Shown here one piece after another: positions 32,908 to 43,700 of a stretch of DNA of 64,000 bases. The stretch is taken from the NCBI RefSeq assembly GCF_001690185.1, contig NZ_LZGN01000038.1, forward strand, positions 372,001-436,000, written 5' to 3'. Source of the stretch: Gilliamella sp. wkB308. GTDB taxonomy: Bacteria > Pseudomonadota > Gammaproteobacteria > Enterobacterales > Orbaceae. The notes under the pieces were generated by a model. The model was not told where the DNA came from. It ran no database searches and saw only the letters and a program-made list of their open reading frames with translations. How positions within the stretch are numbered: position 1 is the first letter of the stretch; each line of letters starts with the position of its first letter. A program made the position numbers and the translations under genes.

Positions 32908-35214
32908 ATGCGGCAAATTTATTCACATGATTTACTTATAATTACATTTTCATTAGGCTGCTTACCATTAATGTTTATGTCTAAATTACTTTCAGACATA
33001 CTTTGGTATGCGATAGCTTTTGGTGTGATGATTACTGTCATTGTTAGTACATTTCTATTTAGAAAAACATTGTTACTTATCAGTATATTTATGTTAAGTT
33101 TCTTATGGTCGACAGCATATTCTAAACAGTATTTAATCAATATCGCTCCTTACATTGACAAAACACTCGTCGTCAAGGCCAAAGTCGAAAGTATCAATAT
33201 CCGACATCCATTTCACCAAATAAATCCTTACTATCTGCAATGGACTATTCTTGATAGTAATCATCAAACATTATCAACTCCTATCCCAATTTCAATTTAT
33301 TGGGATAATGTTAATGTACCTAAAATAGGTCAAATTTGGCAATTAACGATAAAAACAAAGGTCGTTCATAGTTACTTAAATGAAGGAGGATTTGATAGCC
33401 AGCGTTATGCTATAGCCAATCGGACATTATTATCTGCAAAAATCATTAATGCTAAATTATTGAAAGATAAAAATGATATTAGACAAACGATTGTTGATCA
33501 TGCTTTGCCTTATATGTATTTGTTTCATTACCGTGGGATATTATTTGCATTGGCTTTTGGTGATCGCTCTCAACTTGATCATCATTATCGGCAAATTATG
33601 ATGAATACCGGTGTTGCTCACTTAATGGCGATATCGGGTATGCATATTTTGTTAGTCTTTGGTATGTGTTACAGCCTGGTCAAATTAATGTTGTTTTTTA
33701 TTCCACAGCGATTCAATAATTTATATGTCCCAATCGTAATCGGATGGTTATGCGCCTGTTTTTATGCTTGGTTAACAGGATTCAATCCTCCTGCTTTACG
33801 TGCAATAATGGCATTAGGGATATGGATTTATTTACGCTGTAAAAACCAACATATCAGTGCATGGCAGAAAGTTAATCGAATAATAGCCTTATTATTATTA
33901 ACCGATCCATTAATGATTTTGTCTGAAAGTTTTTGGTTATCTTGTTATGCTGTTGTTAGCTTAATATTTTTATATGAATGGGTTCCGTTATCAAAAAAGA
34001 ATCAATATAACAAAAGGGGTTACCTAGTTAAATTAATACATCTACAATTAGGTTTAACGGCGTTATTGTTACCAATACAATTATTTGTTTTTCAAGGTGT
34101 CAGTATTATGGCACTTTTGGCAAATTTAATTGCGATTCCAATCATATCGCTAATGACTTTTCCATCAATCTTAATAGCACTTTGTTTCAGTTTTTTTGAT
34201 TGTTTCTATTTCGCATTATGGTTTTGGTTTGTTGCTGAACAGTCACTTGATTATTTATTTTACTGTCTGGAGCTAATTGATTTCCCTTGGTTTACTACTT
34301 CATCTGATTTTTATTTATTAAGTATTATTGGATGGCTGGTCATAATTATACTGAAAACGGAATTTTGGCGTCGTCATACTATAACCCTCTGCATTTTACT
34401 CATGATAATAGTGAGTCCATTTTTTAAAAAACAGCATTATCTATGGCGAATGGATATGTTAGATGTCGGTCATGGTTTGGCAATTGTCATACATGATGGG
34501 AAATCCGCAATATTGTATGACACGGGGGCACAGTGGCAAAATAGTTCTGCTGCGGAACGTATAATCATTCCATTTTTACAAAGGCACAATTTAGATGTTA
34601 AGGGAATTATTATTAGCCATCAACACAATGATCATATTGGTGGGCTTTCTCTACTTCAACAACATTATCCCAATGCATGGCTGATGAGTTCATCGTCAAG
34701 ATTAAAAAATCACTATCACTGTTTATCAGAAAATCATCTGAAATGGAATAATCTGAGTTTAACTGTATTGTGGCCAACTCATCTGGCTGAATATGCGCAA
34801 AACGAAGATTCATGTGTGATACACATTACTGATGGTCAATTTTCAGTATTATTATCAGGTGACTTAGAAAAAAATCAAGAGTATCAATTGATTGAAAAAT
34901 ATCGAAATACACTTAAATCAACAATTTTGCAAATTCCTCATCATGGTAGTAATACATCATCAAGTTATGCTTTTTTAAACGCTGTTAACCCTAGCGTGTC
35001 CCTTTTGTCGACTGCCCGTTATAATCCTTGGAAATTGCCTTCCAATAAAGTTATAGCACGTTACAAAGATCGACAATTAAATTTTTATACCACATCTCAA
35101 TCAGGACAAATAAGTTTAGTTTTTTATCATCATAAATGGGAGTTGAAAACAATGAGGAATGAAATAAATCCTCGGTGGTATCATAATTGGTTTGGTCATT
35201 TGCCTGTATATTAA
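32908..35214 (+). CDS. comEC: DNA-uptake channel ComEC/Rec2 (YcaI)
   Basis: The 768-residue inner membrane protein has the full ComEC layout: N-terminal membrane helices with an OB-type insert (about 1-165), the Competence membrane domain (about 195-490, with GVAHLMAISGMHI) and a C-terminal metallo-beta-lactamase-like domain with SHQHNDHIGG at about 570-579 and IPHHGSN. ComEC carries one DNA strand into the cytoplasm during transformation. It is intact and full length, and with pilABCD and yggR in the same window it supports a DNA-uptake capacity. Confidence 0.93.
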   Translation: MRQIYSHDLLIITFSLGCLPLMFMSKLLSDILWYAIAFGVMITVIVSTFLFRKTLLLISIFMLSFLWSTAYSKQYLINIAPYIDKTLVVKAKVESINIRHPFHQINPYYLQWTILDSNHQTLSTPIPISIYWDNVNVPKIGQIWQLTIKTKVVHSYLNEGGFDSQRYAIANRTLLSAKIINAKLLKDKNDIRQTIVDHALPYMYLFHYRGILFALAFGDRSQLDHHYRQIMMNTGVAHLMAISGMHILLVFGMCYSLVKLMLFFIPQRFNNLYVPIVIGWLCACFYAWLTGFNPPALRAIMALGIWIYLRCKNQHISAWQKVNRIIALLLLTDPLMILSESFWLSCYAVVSLIFLYEWVPLSKKNQYNKRGYLVKLIHLQLGLTALLLPIQLFVFQGVSIMALLANLIAIPIISLMTFPSILIALCFSFFDCFYFALWFWFVAEQSLDYLFYCLELIDFPWFTTSSDFYLLSIIGWLVIIILKTEFWRRHTITLCILLMIIVSPFFKKQHYLWRMDMLDVGHGLAIVIHDGKSAILYDTGAQWQNSSAAERIIIPFLQRHNLDVKGIIISHQHNDHIGGLSLLQQHYPNAWLMSSSSRLKNHYHCLSENHLKWNNLSLTVLWPTHLAEYAQNEDSCVIHITDGQFSVLLSGDLEKNQEYQLIEKYRNTLKSTILQIPHHGSNTSSSYAFLNAVNPSVSLLSTARYNPWKLPSNKVIARYKDRQLNFYTTSQSGQISLVFYHHKWELKTMRNEINPRWYHNWFGHLPVY

Positions 35215-35789
35215 CTCAATTTCCTTTTAAAAAAATAGTTTAATTTCTTCAATCATCTTCTCTAAAAAACTATCACATAAGATTTGCTAACATGAATTCA
35301 ACACAAATACTTAATTGTTAATTTTCTGTAATAAAAGTTAATTTATTTTACAAAATAAATTTTTACGCTCTTCTATAAAATCTCAGTAATAGCTCATTTG
35401 GCTAATAATATAATTATCTTGAGGATATTGAACTTAATTAAGTAAGTTATATAAAATGATTCGCCATAATTATTCATGCAATTTTAGGGTGCGAATTGGC
35501 GTAAAAAATTGATCTAAAAATTTCTAAATTATAGTTTAATAAAAGCGCAATATTTATTAATGCTAACAAAGATAATGGTTTATTATAGTTCTTTTAAATG
35601 TTTTTATTTCTAAATAATATTTATTTGGAAATTTTTGAATAAAAAGGTTTCAATTTTTTTAATCAGTATTATAATAAGAATTCATCATATTTTCGTTAAG
35701 AAGATTGATGAATATTAATTTTTTATAAAAAATTGGAAAATAAATATAGTAATACTAAATTATGAATGTTTTTATAATTTAGTTTAAGG
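35215..35789. other. 575-bp very AT-rich region upstream of the type I secretion locus
   Basis: This is the longest non-coding stretch in the window. A near-perfect palindrome, AATTTATTTT at 35340-35349 and AAAATAAATT at 35352-35361, could be an operator. ATTCGC at 35459-35464 and GCGAAT at 35491-35496 could pair. A TATAAT at 35670-35675 may be the -10 of the locus promoter, with only a poor -35. Such AT-rich control DNA is typical of xenogeneically silenced loci; that is an inference. Confidence 0.45.
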
Positions 35790-37235
35790 ATGGATAAAGT
35801 GAAGTTGAATTCTGTTAAACGATCGATAAGATTTATATTATTGATCCTCTTTGTAATAGTAATAGCTTATGCATATTTTTTTGATGATCTTTTAGAAGCT
35901 ATTAATCATAATAAAATTATCAATACCGCTATTATTTCAATGCAAGTTATTGGTGTAATTTATACTTTTATTGTTTCTGTTTCACTAATGAGTGGAATCA
36001 ATAGCTGGAAAAAGTTTTTATCAGTAGCCTCAGAAAATCCCAATAATTTTGATAAATTAAATAACTTTCCTTTTAAAGGTGCAGTTAAAGGGTTAAGAGG
36101 GCGTGTATCTGATTTGGCACTTTCAGGTCCAGAAATCCGTAATTCTGTTCTAGACAAATTAAAAGATGGTTTTTCCCACCGTGTATCTGGCGCAGATTAT
36201 TTATCAGGTTTATTAGTTGGTTTAGGGTTATTAGGTACGTTCATTGGATTAATCTTAACAATGGGCAGTATCCGTGAATCAATGGATATTGTTACTAATA
36301 ATACCAGTGATATTTCAGCTTTACTTGGTGGTATTGCGGCACCTTTAGGTGGCATGTCAGCAGCATTTACTGCATCATTTCTTGGATTAATGGGTTCTTT
36401 AGTAATGGGCTTATTAGCGCATTTATTAGGCTCAATAGTTGATAATATCTATTTTTCAGTTGAAGATTGGGCTAAAACGAATGCTAATGATGTAGGCGTT
36501 TCTATATCAAGTGTAATTAATAGTTCTACTGAGTCTGCTCTTGCATCACCTTCTGACGTTAAATTGCAAACAACGAATTTAAATGCAGCTTTATTAGATT
36601 CATTTAATCAATTTCTTAATTATCAGAAAAAATTCGAAGATAATCAATTACAACAGATTGAAAGCACCAATAAATTATCTAATTATTTTGATAAGCTCAT
36701 TCAACAGCAAGAGCAGAGTTTTGCCTCACAAAACCAAATATTCAATTCTATGCAATCTGTGTTGGGGCAAATACAAAGTGAGTTAGAAGGTGTCAATTCA
36801 ATGCTTGCCTCTATTGATGGTCAACAACCTATTTTAAAAAGTATTCAAGTCGAATTAGAAACAGCGAATAATGCTTTAAATGCAATTGATGAACATACGG
36901 TGAAAATTAATGAGGTTCAAAGTCAAACAATTGAAGTTATTGAAAATGTTTATACCTCAACAGATAGAAATCGTACTGCTCTAGTTGAAGCAATTGGTGG
37001 AATGAATGCGGATCGCATACAAATAGTTCAAACATTTAAAGAAGTAGCTGAAACACTGACATGTTTGCAATCTGAAATGGAAGGTGTTCGCCAACAGTTA
37101 TTAACAATTGAATCCGTTGCTCGTATGAAAACAAGTGATTCCGAAGCAGTAGTACAAGTAGTACGTCAACAAAATGAACTTTTGCAAGAATGTGTTAGTC
37201 AAATGACTACATTAAGAGCATCTGTTCAAAATTGA
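35790..37235 (+). CDS. MotA/TolQ/ExbB-like ion-channel protein with long coiled-coil tail (SiiB-like)
   Basis: Four hydrophobic segments lie at about 12-30, 44-66, 138-160 and 186-214. The last two, with LVGLGLLGTFIGLILTMGS and GGIAAPLGGMSAAFTASFLG, have the MotA/TolQ/ExbB channel pattern. Residues 260-481 are helical, rich in Gln, Glu and Leu, and probably a cytoplasmic coiled coil. It opens a locus that also encodes a MotB-like partner and a type I secretion system, as SiiB does in Salmonella SPI-4. The ATG at 35790 overlaps the only AAGGA; the GTG at 35799, 8 bases behind it, may be the real start. Confidence 0.8.
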   Translation: MDKVKLNSVKRSIRFILLILFVIVIAYAYFFDDLLEAINHNKIINTAIISMQVIGVIYTFIVSVSLMSGINSWKKFLSVASENPNNFDKLNNFPFKGAVKGLRGRVSDLALSGPEIRNSVLDKLKDGFSHRVSGADYLSGLLVGLGLLGTFIGLILTMGSIRESMDIVTNNTSDISALLGGIAAPLGGMSAAFTASFLGLMGSLVMGLLAHLLGSIVDNIYFSVEDWAKTNANDVGVSISSVINSSTESALASPSDVKLQTTNLNAALLDSFNQFLNYQKKFEDNQLQQIESTNKLSNYFDKLIQQQEQSFASQNQIFNSMQSVLGQIQSELEGVNSMLASIDGQQPILKSIQVELETANNALNAIDEHTVKINEVQSQTIEVIENVYTSTDRNRTALVEAIGGMNADRIQIVQTFKEVAETLTCLQSEMEGVRQQLLTIESVARMKTSDSEAVVQVVRQQNELLQECVSQMTTLRASVQN

Positions 37236-37321
37236 GTTAATACTTTGTGTAGCACAGTTAATTAACTCTATTTTATTAAAGATAAGATGGAGTTAATTAT
37301 TTTTAAATAGTTATTTGTTAT

Positions 37322-38731
37322 ATGGATTATGTTGTGAAAAATAAAATTATCGTATTAAGTGTGCTTTCGTCCCTTATGATTGGTTGTACTGTTAAACATG
37401 AGCTACCAAATACCCAAAATACTTACGAAGCAAATGAAAATATTCTATTAGCTAATAAACAATTACCTAGTATATTGCAAAATGGTTTTGATATTGAATC
37501 AAGAGGATTATCTTTAGCAGAAGCCATAGAACTTGCTCAATATTACTCCTTGCGTACTGTTTCTGCGAACTCGAGATTAGAAGAAGCAGATGCAAGAATA
37601 GATGAAATGAAAGCAACATACTATCCTAAAGTTAATGTGTTAGCTAAAACTCGCGATAAAGCCTTCGATCGAATGAGCTCGATATCAAGGTCTAATGATG
37701 AATATGCTCAAGCTCAGGTCTCTTTTCAATATAACCTGCTTGATTTTGGTCGTACACGTTATAGTGTAGATAGCGCAAAACAACTTCGTGAATCAGCTAA
37801 ATATGTTGCTGATTATGAAAAAAATAAAGTTACATTCAATGTAGTGAAAGCTTATTTTAATGTGCGTCGTTACACTCAACAAAAAGATTATGCTCAAGAT
37901 TATATAAAAGAAATGTCACAACTTGTAAATACTATTGGTGTACAAGTTACAGGAGGGCTTTCACCTCAGTCAGAATTAATCAGGGCACAATTAGCATTAA
38001 CCAATGCACAAAATGCTTCTAAATCAATTGAACTTCAATTGAAAAAATCGATTCAAGAGTTAAATTCTTTGTTAGGTCGTTCGGCGCCAACCCATCCTGT
38101 AAAATTAAAAGAAGTATTTATTACAAGTCAATTATATGACCAAATCTTGAATAATGTGTTGGAAAATAACCCTGATATTAAATCTTCTGAGGCTCAGTTA
38201 AACAGTGCTCGTTCAGAAATTGAGGTTGCAAAAAGTGCGCGATATCCGTCAGTTGATGCTGTTGGCTCGTATAGTAAACCTTTCCAACATCCAAGTGATA
38301 AAAATGGCAATTTCATCGGTGGCAAAGTTTCATTACAAGTTAGTATGCCTGTATTAGATGGTGGTATTAATTCATCAAGAATCAGTCAAGCAGTAGCTCG
38401 ATATAGTTATAGTATGGCTTCTTACAATCAACTGGTACGTGATATTAAAGAAGTTTCAAATAATTTGGTAGAAGATGCGCTTAATTCTACTGATACTTAC
38501 CTAATACAATCGAAAGCCGAAGATGATGCAAGTAGAACTCGCAAATTATATATGGATGAATTTATTTTAGGTAAACGTAATCTAAACGATTTATTAACCG
38601 TAGAAACAGATTACTTTAGTGCGAAAGTAAGTCGATCATCAGCATTATATGATTATTATCTTTCTACACTCGGTTTATATTTACTTGCTGATAAGTTAGA
38701 TGATGGAATGTTCAAACTTAGCTTAAAATAA
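37322..38731 (+). CDS. TolC-family outer membrane factor, possible lipoprotein (SiiC-like)
   Basis: The 469-residue protein has two outer membrane efflux (OEP) repeats, with the TolC-type phrases LSLAEAIELA, YYPKVNVLAK and VSFQYNLLDFGRTRY in the first half and ARYPSVDAVGSYS plus VSMPVLDGG in the second. The N-terminus has a signal peptide ending in LMIGC, so Cys22 may be lipidated, unusual for a type I secretion outer channel. It should form the trimeric exit duct for the RTX proteins. The ATG at 37322 lacks a good ribosome site; a GTG at 37334 is an alternative. Confidence 0.85.
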   Translation: MDYVVKNKIIVLSVLSSLMIGCTVKHELPNTQNTYEANENILLANKQLPSILQNGFDIESRGLSLAEAIELAQYYSLRTVSANSRLEEADARIDEMKATYYPKVNVLAKTRDKAFDRMSSISRSNDEYAQAQVSFQYNLLDFGRTRYSVDSAKQLRESAKYVADYEKNKVTFNVVKAYFNVRRYTQQKDYAQDYIKEMSQLVNTIGVQVTGGLSPQSELIRAQLALTNAQNASKSIELQLKKSIQELNSLLGRSAPTHPVKLKEVFITSQLYDQILNNVLENNPDIKSSEAQLNSARSEIEVAKSARYPSVDAVGSYSKPFQHPSDKNGNFIGGKVSLQVSMPVLDGGINSSRISQAVARYSYSMASYNQLVRDIKEVSNNLVEDALNSTDTYLIQSKAEDDASRTRKLYMDEFILGKRNLNDLLTVETDYFSAKVSRSSALYDYYLSTLGLYLLADKLDDGMFKLSLK

Positions 38732-38750
38732 TGAAAAGAAAGGTATTTCT

Positions 38751-39311
38751 ATGAAATCAAATTCACATTTCTGGCCAGCATATGTTGATATGATGACAGT
38801 ATTATTACTTGTGTATCTTTTAATCACGTTACTTTTTCAAATATTAATGATTATTGCTCAACAAAATGTTGGGATTAAATTGCGTGAGCGTAATCAATTA
38901 GTGACTAATGTTTATAAGTATGATCAGGGGGTCAATCCAAATGAATTACGTCTGGATTTTCAGGGACCTAAAAATCGAAATTTCTTAACAGAAGCAAATA
39001 AAGAAAAATTGATTAAATGGATTGATGCTAATAAAGACCAAATTGAAGAAAAAGGTGCTGTTATTTTTGCTACCTCCTCAGATGATGCACAAGTTGGTTT
39101 TTCTTTAAGTCTACAATATCAACGAAGTTTAGAAGTGTTTAGTATTTTACAATCTCGAAAAGTTTCCGTTCAAAAAGTAAAAATAGAAAATGCTTCTGTT
39201 AATAGGAGTGATATTGGATTTGTATCTATCCGTATATTACGCGATGATGAAGTCAATATGGTTGAAAATCAGCCTTCAGAGATTCAAAGTCAAAGAATGA
39301 TACAGAACTAA
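38751..39311 (+). CDS. MotB/OmpA-like channel partner (SiiA-like)
   Basis: The 186-residue protein has a single N-terminal membrane helix reading FWPAYVDMMTVLLLVYLL, with Asp13 in the place of the proton-carrying Asp of MotB. The periplasmic part (about 65-165) has an OmpA/MotB-like pattern with NFLTEANKEKL and SLQYQRSLEVF, but the canonical peptidoglycan-binding residues are not clear. It probably forms an ion channel with the MotA-like protein two genes upstream. In SPI-4 the equivalent SiiA/SiiB pair works with the type I system. GAAAGG precedes the ATG. Confidence 0.78.
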   Translation: MKSNSHFWPAYVDMMTVLLLVYLLITLLFQILMIIAQQNVGIKLRERNQLVTNVYKYDQGVNPNELRLDFQGPKNRNFLTEANKEKLIKWIDANKDQIEEKGAVIFATSSDDAQVGFSLSLQYQRSLEVFSILQSRKVSVQKVKIENASVNRSDIGFVSIRILRDDEVNMVENQPSEIQSQRMIQN

Positions 39312-39404
39312 AATATAGGCATAATAAATTACTAGAACAGGTAAATTAAAGTGGTCATCGTTGCCAACTAATACCAACAAATTAATGACAATATTTGAAT
39401 CAAA

Positions 39405-40703
39405 ATGAAAGATAGATTTAGAGAAAAATTTCAAGATGGAGTGGTAGTTTTAAAAAAACTAGCTAACTATATGCCAACAGGAATAGCAGGTAGAACACTA
39501 CTTGTTATCGTTCTATTTCTAATTTGGATTTCGTTATTTAAAGTTGATGTGTTAGTTAAAGGTGTTGGTGTTATTCGTGTCGAAAGTCGAAATATCACTC
39601 TCCAACACCCTGAGGGTGGCGTAATTCAACAACTTTTGGTACATGAAGGGCAACATGTTACTAAAGGACAATTAATTGCGATTGTTGATAATAGCTATGT
39701 TAATGAAAGCTTTGCCAAAAATGAAATTGAACGCAAAGCATTATTGGTTAGAATAGAACGACTTAATGCAGAATTAAGTAATGAAAAATTTGAACCTAAA
39801 TTTACGGGTGACAAATCATTAGATGAAATTATAACGAATGAATTGCATTTATTTGATTCAAGATCCGTAGCTTTAAGGGCTCAAAAACAAGTTATTAATG
39901 CTCAAGTAGAACAGAAGAAAGCGCAAATTTTAGAATTGGTCACTAAAATTGATGACCTTAGCAAACAAGCGGAGTTGGCTAAACAAGAAGTACAGCTGTA
40001 CAAAAACATGGTAGCTAAGGGAGCAGCAGCACAAGGAGCTTTGCTTCAGAAAAAACTTGAAAATCAGCAAATACAAACCGCACTTAATGAGTCCAGATTA
40101 AGAGTACCACGATTAAATAGCGAACTTTCAGAATATGAAGCAAGATATGAACAGATTCAAGCTGACTTCATATCTGATGTTCAAAAACAACTAACCCAAG
40201 TTAATATCAATTTAAGCGATGTTGATAACTCGCGAACGCACAGTGAAGGACGACGAGAAAATTCAAAAATTGTCAGTCCTGCCGATGGTGTAGTTCAGCG
40301 TCTGTTTGTTGCTCATACAGGTGCAGTTATTCGAGCAGGGGGAGAAGTAGTTGAAATAGCACCTTCAGAAGTTCCTCTCATTGCTGAAGTAAAAGTAAGA
40401 CCAGAAGATAGGGATCGTATTTGGGAAAAAATGGTTGCAAGATTGCATATCAGTGCTTTTGACGTTTCATATGCTAACACACTAGAGGGAAGAGTATCTG
40501 TTATCAGTGCAGATGCTGTTTCAGACGAAAATTTAGGTCGATATTACCTTGTTAGTATTGAAGTTCCTTCTGAGAAATATAATGTAACTATGTACCCAGG
40601 TATGAGTGTCGATGCATATTTGCTGACTGGAAAAAGGACATTACTGGAATACTTTTTAAAACCCTTATTGTCAAACAGTTCTCTTGTTTTTTCCGAACCT
40701 TAA
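39405..40703 (+). CDS. Type I secretion membrane fusion protein (HlyD/SiiD-like)
   Basis: The 432-residue protein has an N-terminal membrane anchor (about 30-46), a lipoyl half-motif LQHPEGGVIQQLLVHEGQHV at 67-86, a long coiled coil (about 100-275), and a C-terminal half-motif with KIVSPADGVVQRLFV plus a beta domain ending in YPGMSVDAYLLTGKRTLLEY. This is the HlyD/PrtE adaptor layout linking the inner membrane ABC protein to the TolC-like duct. It is the third secretion component in the locus and directly precedes the substrates. Confidence 0.9.
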   Translation: MKDRFREKFQDGVVVLKKLANYMPTGIAGRTLLVIVLFLIWISLFKVDVLVKGVGVIRVESRNITLQHPEGGVIQQLLVHEGQHVTKGQLIAIVDNSYVNESFAKNEIERKALLVRIERLNAELSNEKFEPKFTGDKSLDEIITNELHLFDSRSVALRAQKQVINAQVEQKKAQILELVTKIDDLSKQAELAKQEVQLYKNMVAKGAAAQGALLQKKLENQQIQTALNESRLRVPRLNSELSEYEARYEQIQADFISDVQKQLTQVNINLSDVDNSRTHSEGRRENSKIVSPADGVVQRLFVAHTGAVIRAGGEVVEIAPSEVPLIAEVKVRPEDRDRIWEKMVARLHISAFDVSYANTLEGRVSVISADAVSDENLGRYYLVSIEVPSEKYNVTMYPGMSVDAYLLTGKRTLLEYFLKPLLSNSSLVFSEP

Positions 40704-40730
40704 CTTATTTAGATGAATGGATATAAATAG

Positions 40731-43700
40731 ATGTCACAATATAATGAATTACCAATGCCTGCATCATCAGAAACAGCTGTTGTTCCTGTTACCTATGCAG
40801 AAAACTATATACCCGTTAATTATAAAGATGTTGAATTATTAATTAATGGTACTGATTTGATTGTTCAGTCTGGTGATAAGAAATTAATATTACCATTAGC
40901 TGCTAAACTAGCATCATTAGACCCAAATATATTTACTTTTTCATTTAAAGATGGGGTTACAATCAATGCTAATGAGTTGATTTCCAAGTCTCAATCTATT
41001 AACACTGCGCCAAAGTTAACTGAAAATAATGAATCTGATGTTACTGAAAAAAATGAGATGAAAGGGCAAGATGAACATGAAGTTATCGAACCTGTCGCTA
41101 ATGAATCTGTTGAAATTATCGTAGTGAATAATTTAGACAGTCAATTACAAAAAGATGAAGAGAGTGTTGAAGATCTTGAAAAGCTTATTTCAAAAAATTC
41201 TTCATCAACTATCAGTGATAATGATAACAATATTTCAGAAAATATCCCGTATCCTTCAACATCCGATACAGCCGAATCTTCTAAGGAAAAATTTATTGCA
41301 GAATCTCATGAAATTATCGATATCAATGATAATAATAACAATAACGATGATAGCTCTGATGAAATCGATATTCCTTCAATAAAGTTATTACAAATCAAAT
41401 CGGTTGTTAATAACTGGAGTAAAATTTGGATAGCGGGTACTGGTAATGATGAAGCAGCTGAATCAGAAAATTTTAATATCCAATATGAGAATATTCATAT
41501 AGATCTATCGGGAGAAACAGAAAATTGGACAATTTACGCTAATGATGAAACGAAGCTACCTATTGGGCAAATAGGTCGCGTTATAGAAATTAATGATGCA
41601 ACAAGTGTCGTTTCTGTTACTGGTCAACTCGGAAATATGAAAATTATTACAGCTGATTCGGCACTCGGTAAAGAATTTGGATTAGCTGCAAATCAATTTT
41701 TAATTATTTATCCTGAAGGAATAAAATCGTCTTTTAGTCTTGCTTTTAGCTATATTGATAATCAAGGCAATACAGTAAATGAACAGGCTAATTTTGATAT
41801 TACCGATCACCCAGCAATTATTGTTGATAATACTGGGCATTTTCAACTTTCATCAACCAAAAATAATGTTGATATCACCGCTGGTAGTGGTGATGATACT
41901 ATTTTCGCAGGCAATCAAAATGGACATTATGATGGAGGTGCAGGTACAAATACAGTTAATTATAGCCAACTTAAAGAATCACTGGTTATTGATTTAAATA
42001 ATGGAAAAACTGACGCCAAAAATACCCACCATACATTAAAAAATATTCAAAATGTAATTGGAAGCAATAATGGCGATACCATAATTGGGCATAGCCAAGA
42101 AAATAATATACTCACTGGCGGTGATGGTAATGATACGATTATGAGTGGTGGGGGTAACAACATTATTGACGGCGGTAAAGGTATCAATACCATTGCCTTT
42201 GAAAATGTGACTAGCGGTGTTCACGTTGATTTATCTGCAAATAAAGTCATTAATAACGGTAATGGTGGCTCAGACTCAGTTAAAAATATTCAAAATATCA
42301 CTGGTAGTGATTTTGATGATATTTTAATAGGCGATGATCAAGACAATCTCATTGTTGGTGGTAAAGGTAATGATACTTTATCAGGTCGAGGTGGAAATAA
42401 TACACTCGATGGTGGTGAGGGAATTAACACCGCTGACTATTCAGACGCGGAAACTGGAATTGAAGTGGATTTAACAAAAGATAATAACCAAGTTGAAGAT
42501 AATGGATTCGGTGGAAAAGATACATTAATTAATATCCAAGCTATTGTTGGAAGTGATTATGATGATAAATTCATAACAGGTGTTGGCACTACCATTATTG
42601 ATGGTGGCGCTGGTGATGATCACTTTAAAGTTAGTGGTAATGAAGCGAGCATCACATTTTTAAGTGGAAATAGTGGTAATAACACCTATGAAGCAGGAGC
42701 AGGATTTAACAATTATTTAGGGGGAACAGGTTTTGACACCCTTAGTTATGTAAATGCAGCTTATGGAATTAGCATTGATTTCAATAAAAGTATTGTTTAT
42801 GACAATGGCTTCTCAGGCATCGATATTTTAAAGGATATTAATAAAGTCATTGGAACTAATTTTGATGATTATTTCGTTTTAGGTAATGGTGATCATTCAG
42901 TCGATGGGGGTCTTGGTAATAATACAATCATAGCAGGTTCTGGCAACAATAAAATTGATGGAGGAAGTCAAGGCGCAGGTTTCATTAATACTGTTGATTA
43001 CAGTAATGCAACTTCAGGTCTGGAAATGGATTTAGTAACGGGTGATGTTGCTAAAAATGGCTTTGGTGGTCAAGATAACATAACAAACATTCAAAAAATT
43101 ATAGCGACTGATTTTGATGATGTGATCTACAGTAGTGCTAACGATCTAAGTATTTTAGCTGGGGCTGGAAATGACACAGTTTACGGCAATTATGGTAATG
43201 ACATTCTTGATGGTGGAGAAGGTGTAAACACATTAAGATATGATGCTCTCAGTGACGGTGTTACTATCAATATGAGTAACGGAACTGTTACTAAAACCTC
43301 TGGTACAGATAATTTTACCAATTTCAATACTTTTATTGGTTCAAAAGGCAATGATGTTTTCATCGCTGCAGCAGGAAATCAAACAATTGATGGTAGCTCA
43401 GGTCATGATGCCATAGATTATAGTGGTATGTCTGGAAGAATGGTCGCACATCTTGATACTAATCAGATTGATGATGATGTTAAAGATAGACATTTATTTC
43501 ATCACACCGTAAAAAATATTGATGAAGTTAGATTTTCAAATGCTTCAGGTAATATTGGCTATACTAAAACATCGGGTTCAACAAAGTTTGTCGGCGGTTC
43601 ATTAAATGACACCTTCTATATTTTAGGCGGAAATAATGAAATTTTTGGTGGAAGTGGCACAGATATAATCAGTTATCGATACTCTACTACTGGAAAAGGT

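Noticed and set aside
35790-39311. MotA-like plus MotB-like pair with a long tail could be a Zorya phage-defence system.
   Set aside because: No ZorC, ZorD or ZorE is present, and the pair is interleaved with TolC, HlyD, RTX and ABC genes as in Sii-type secretion.
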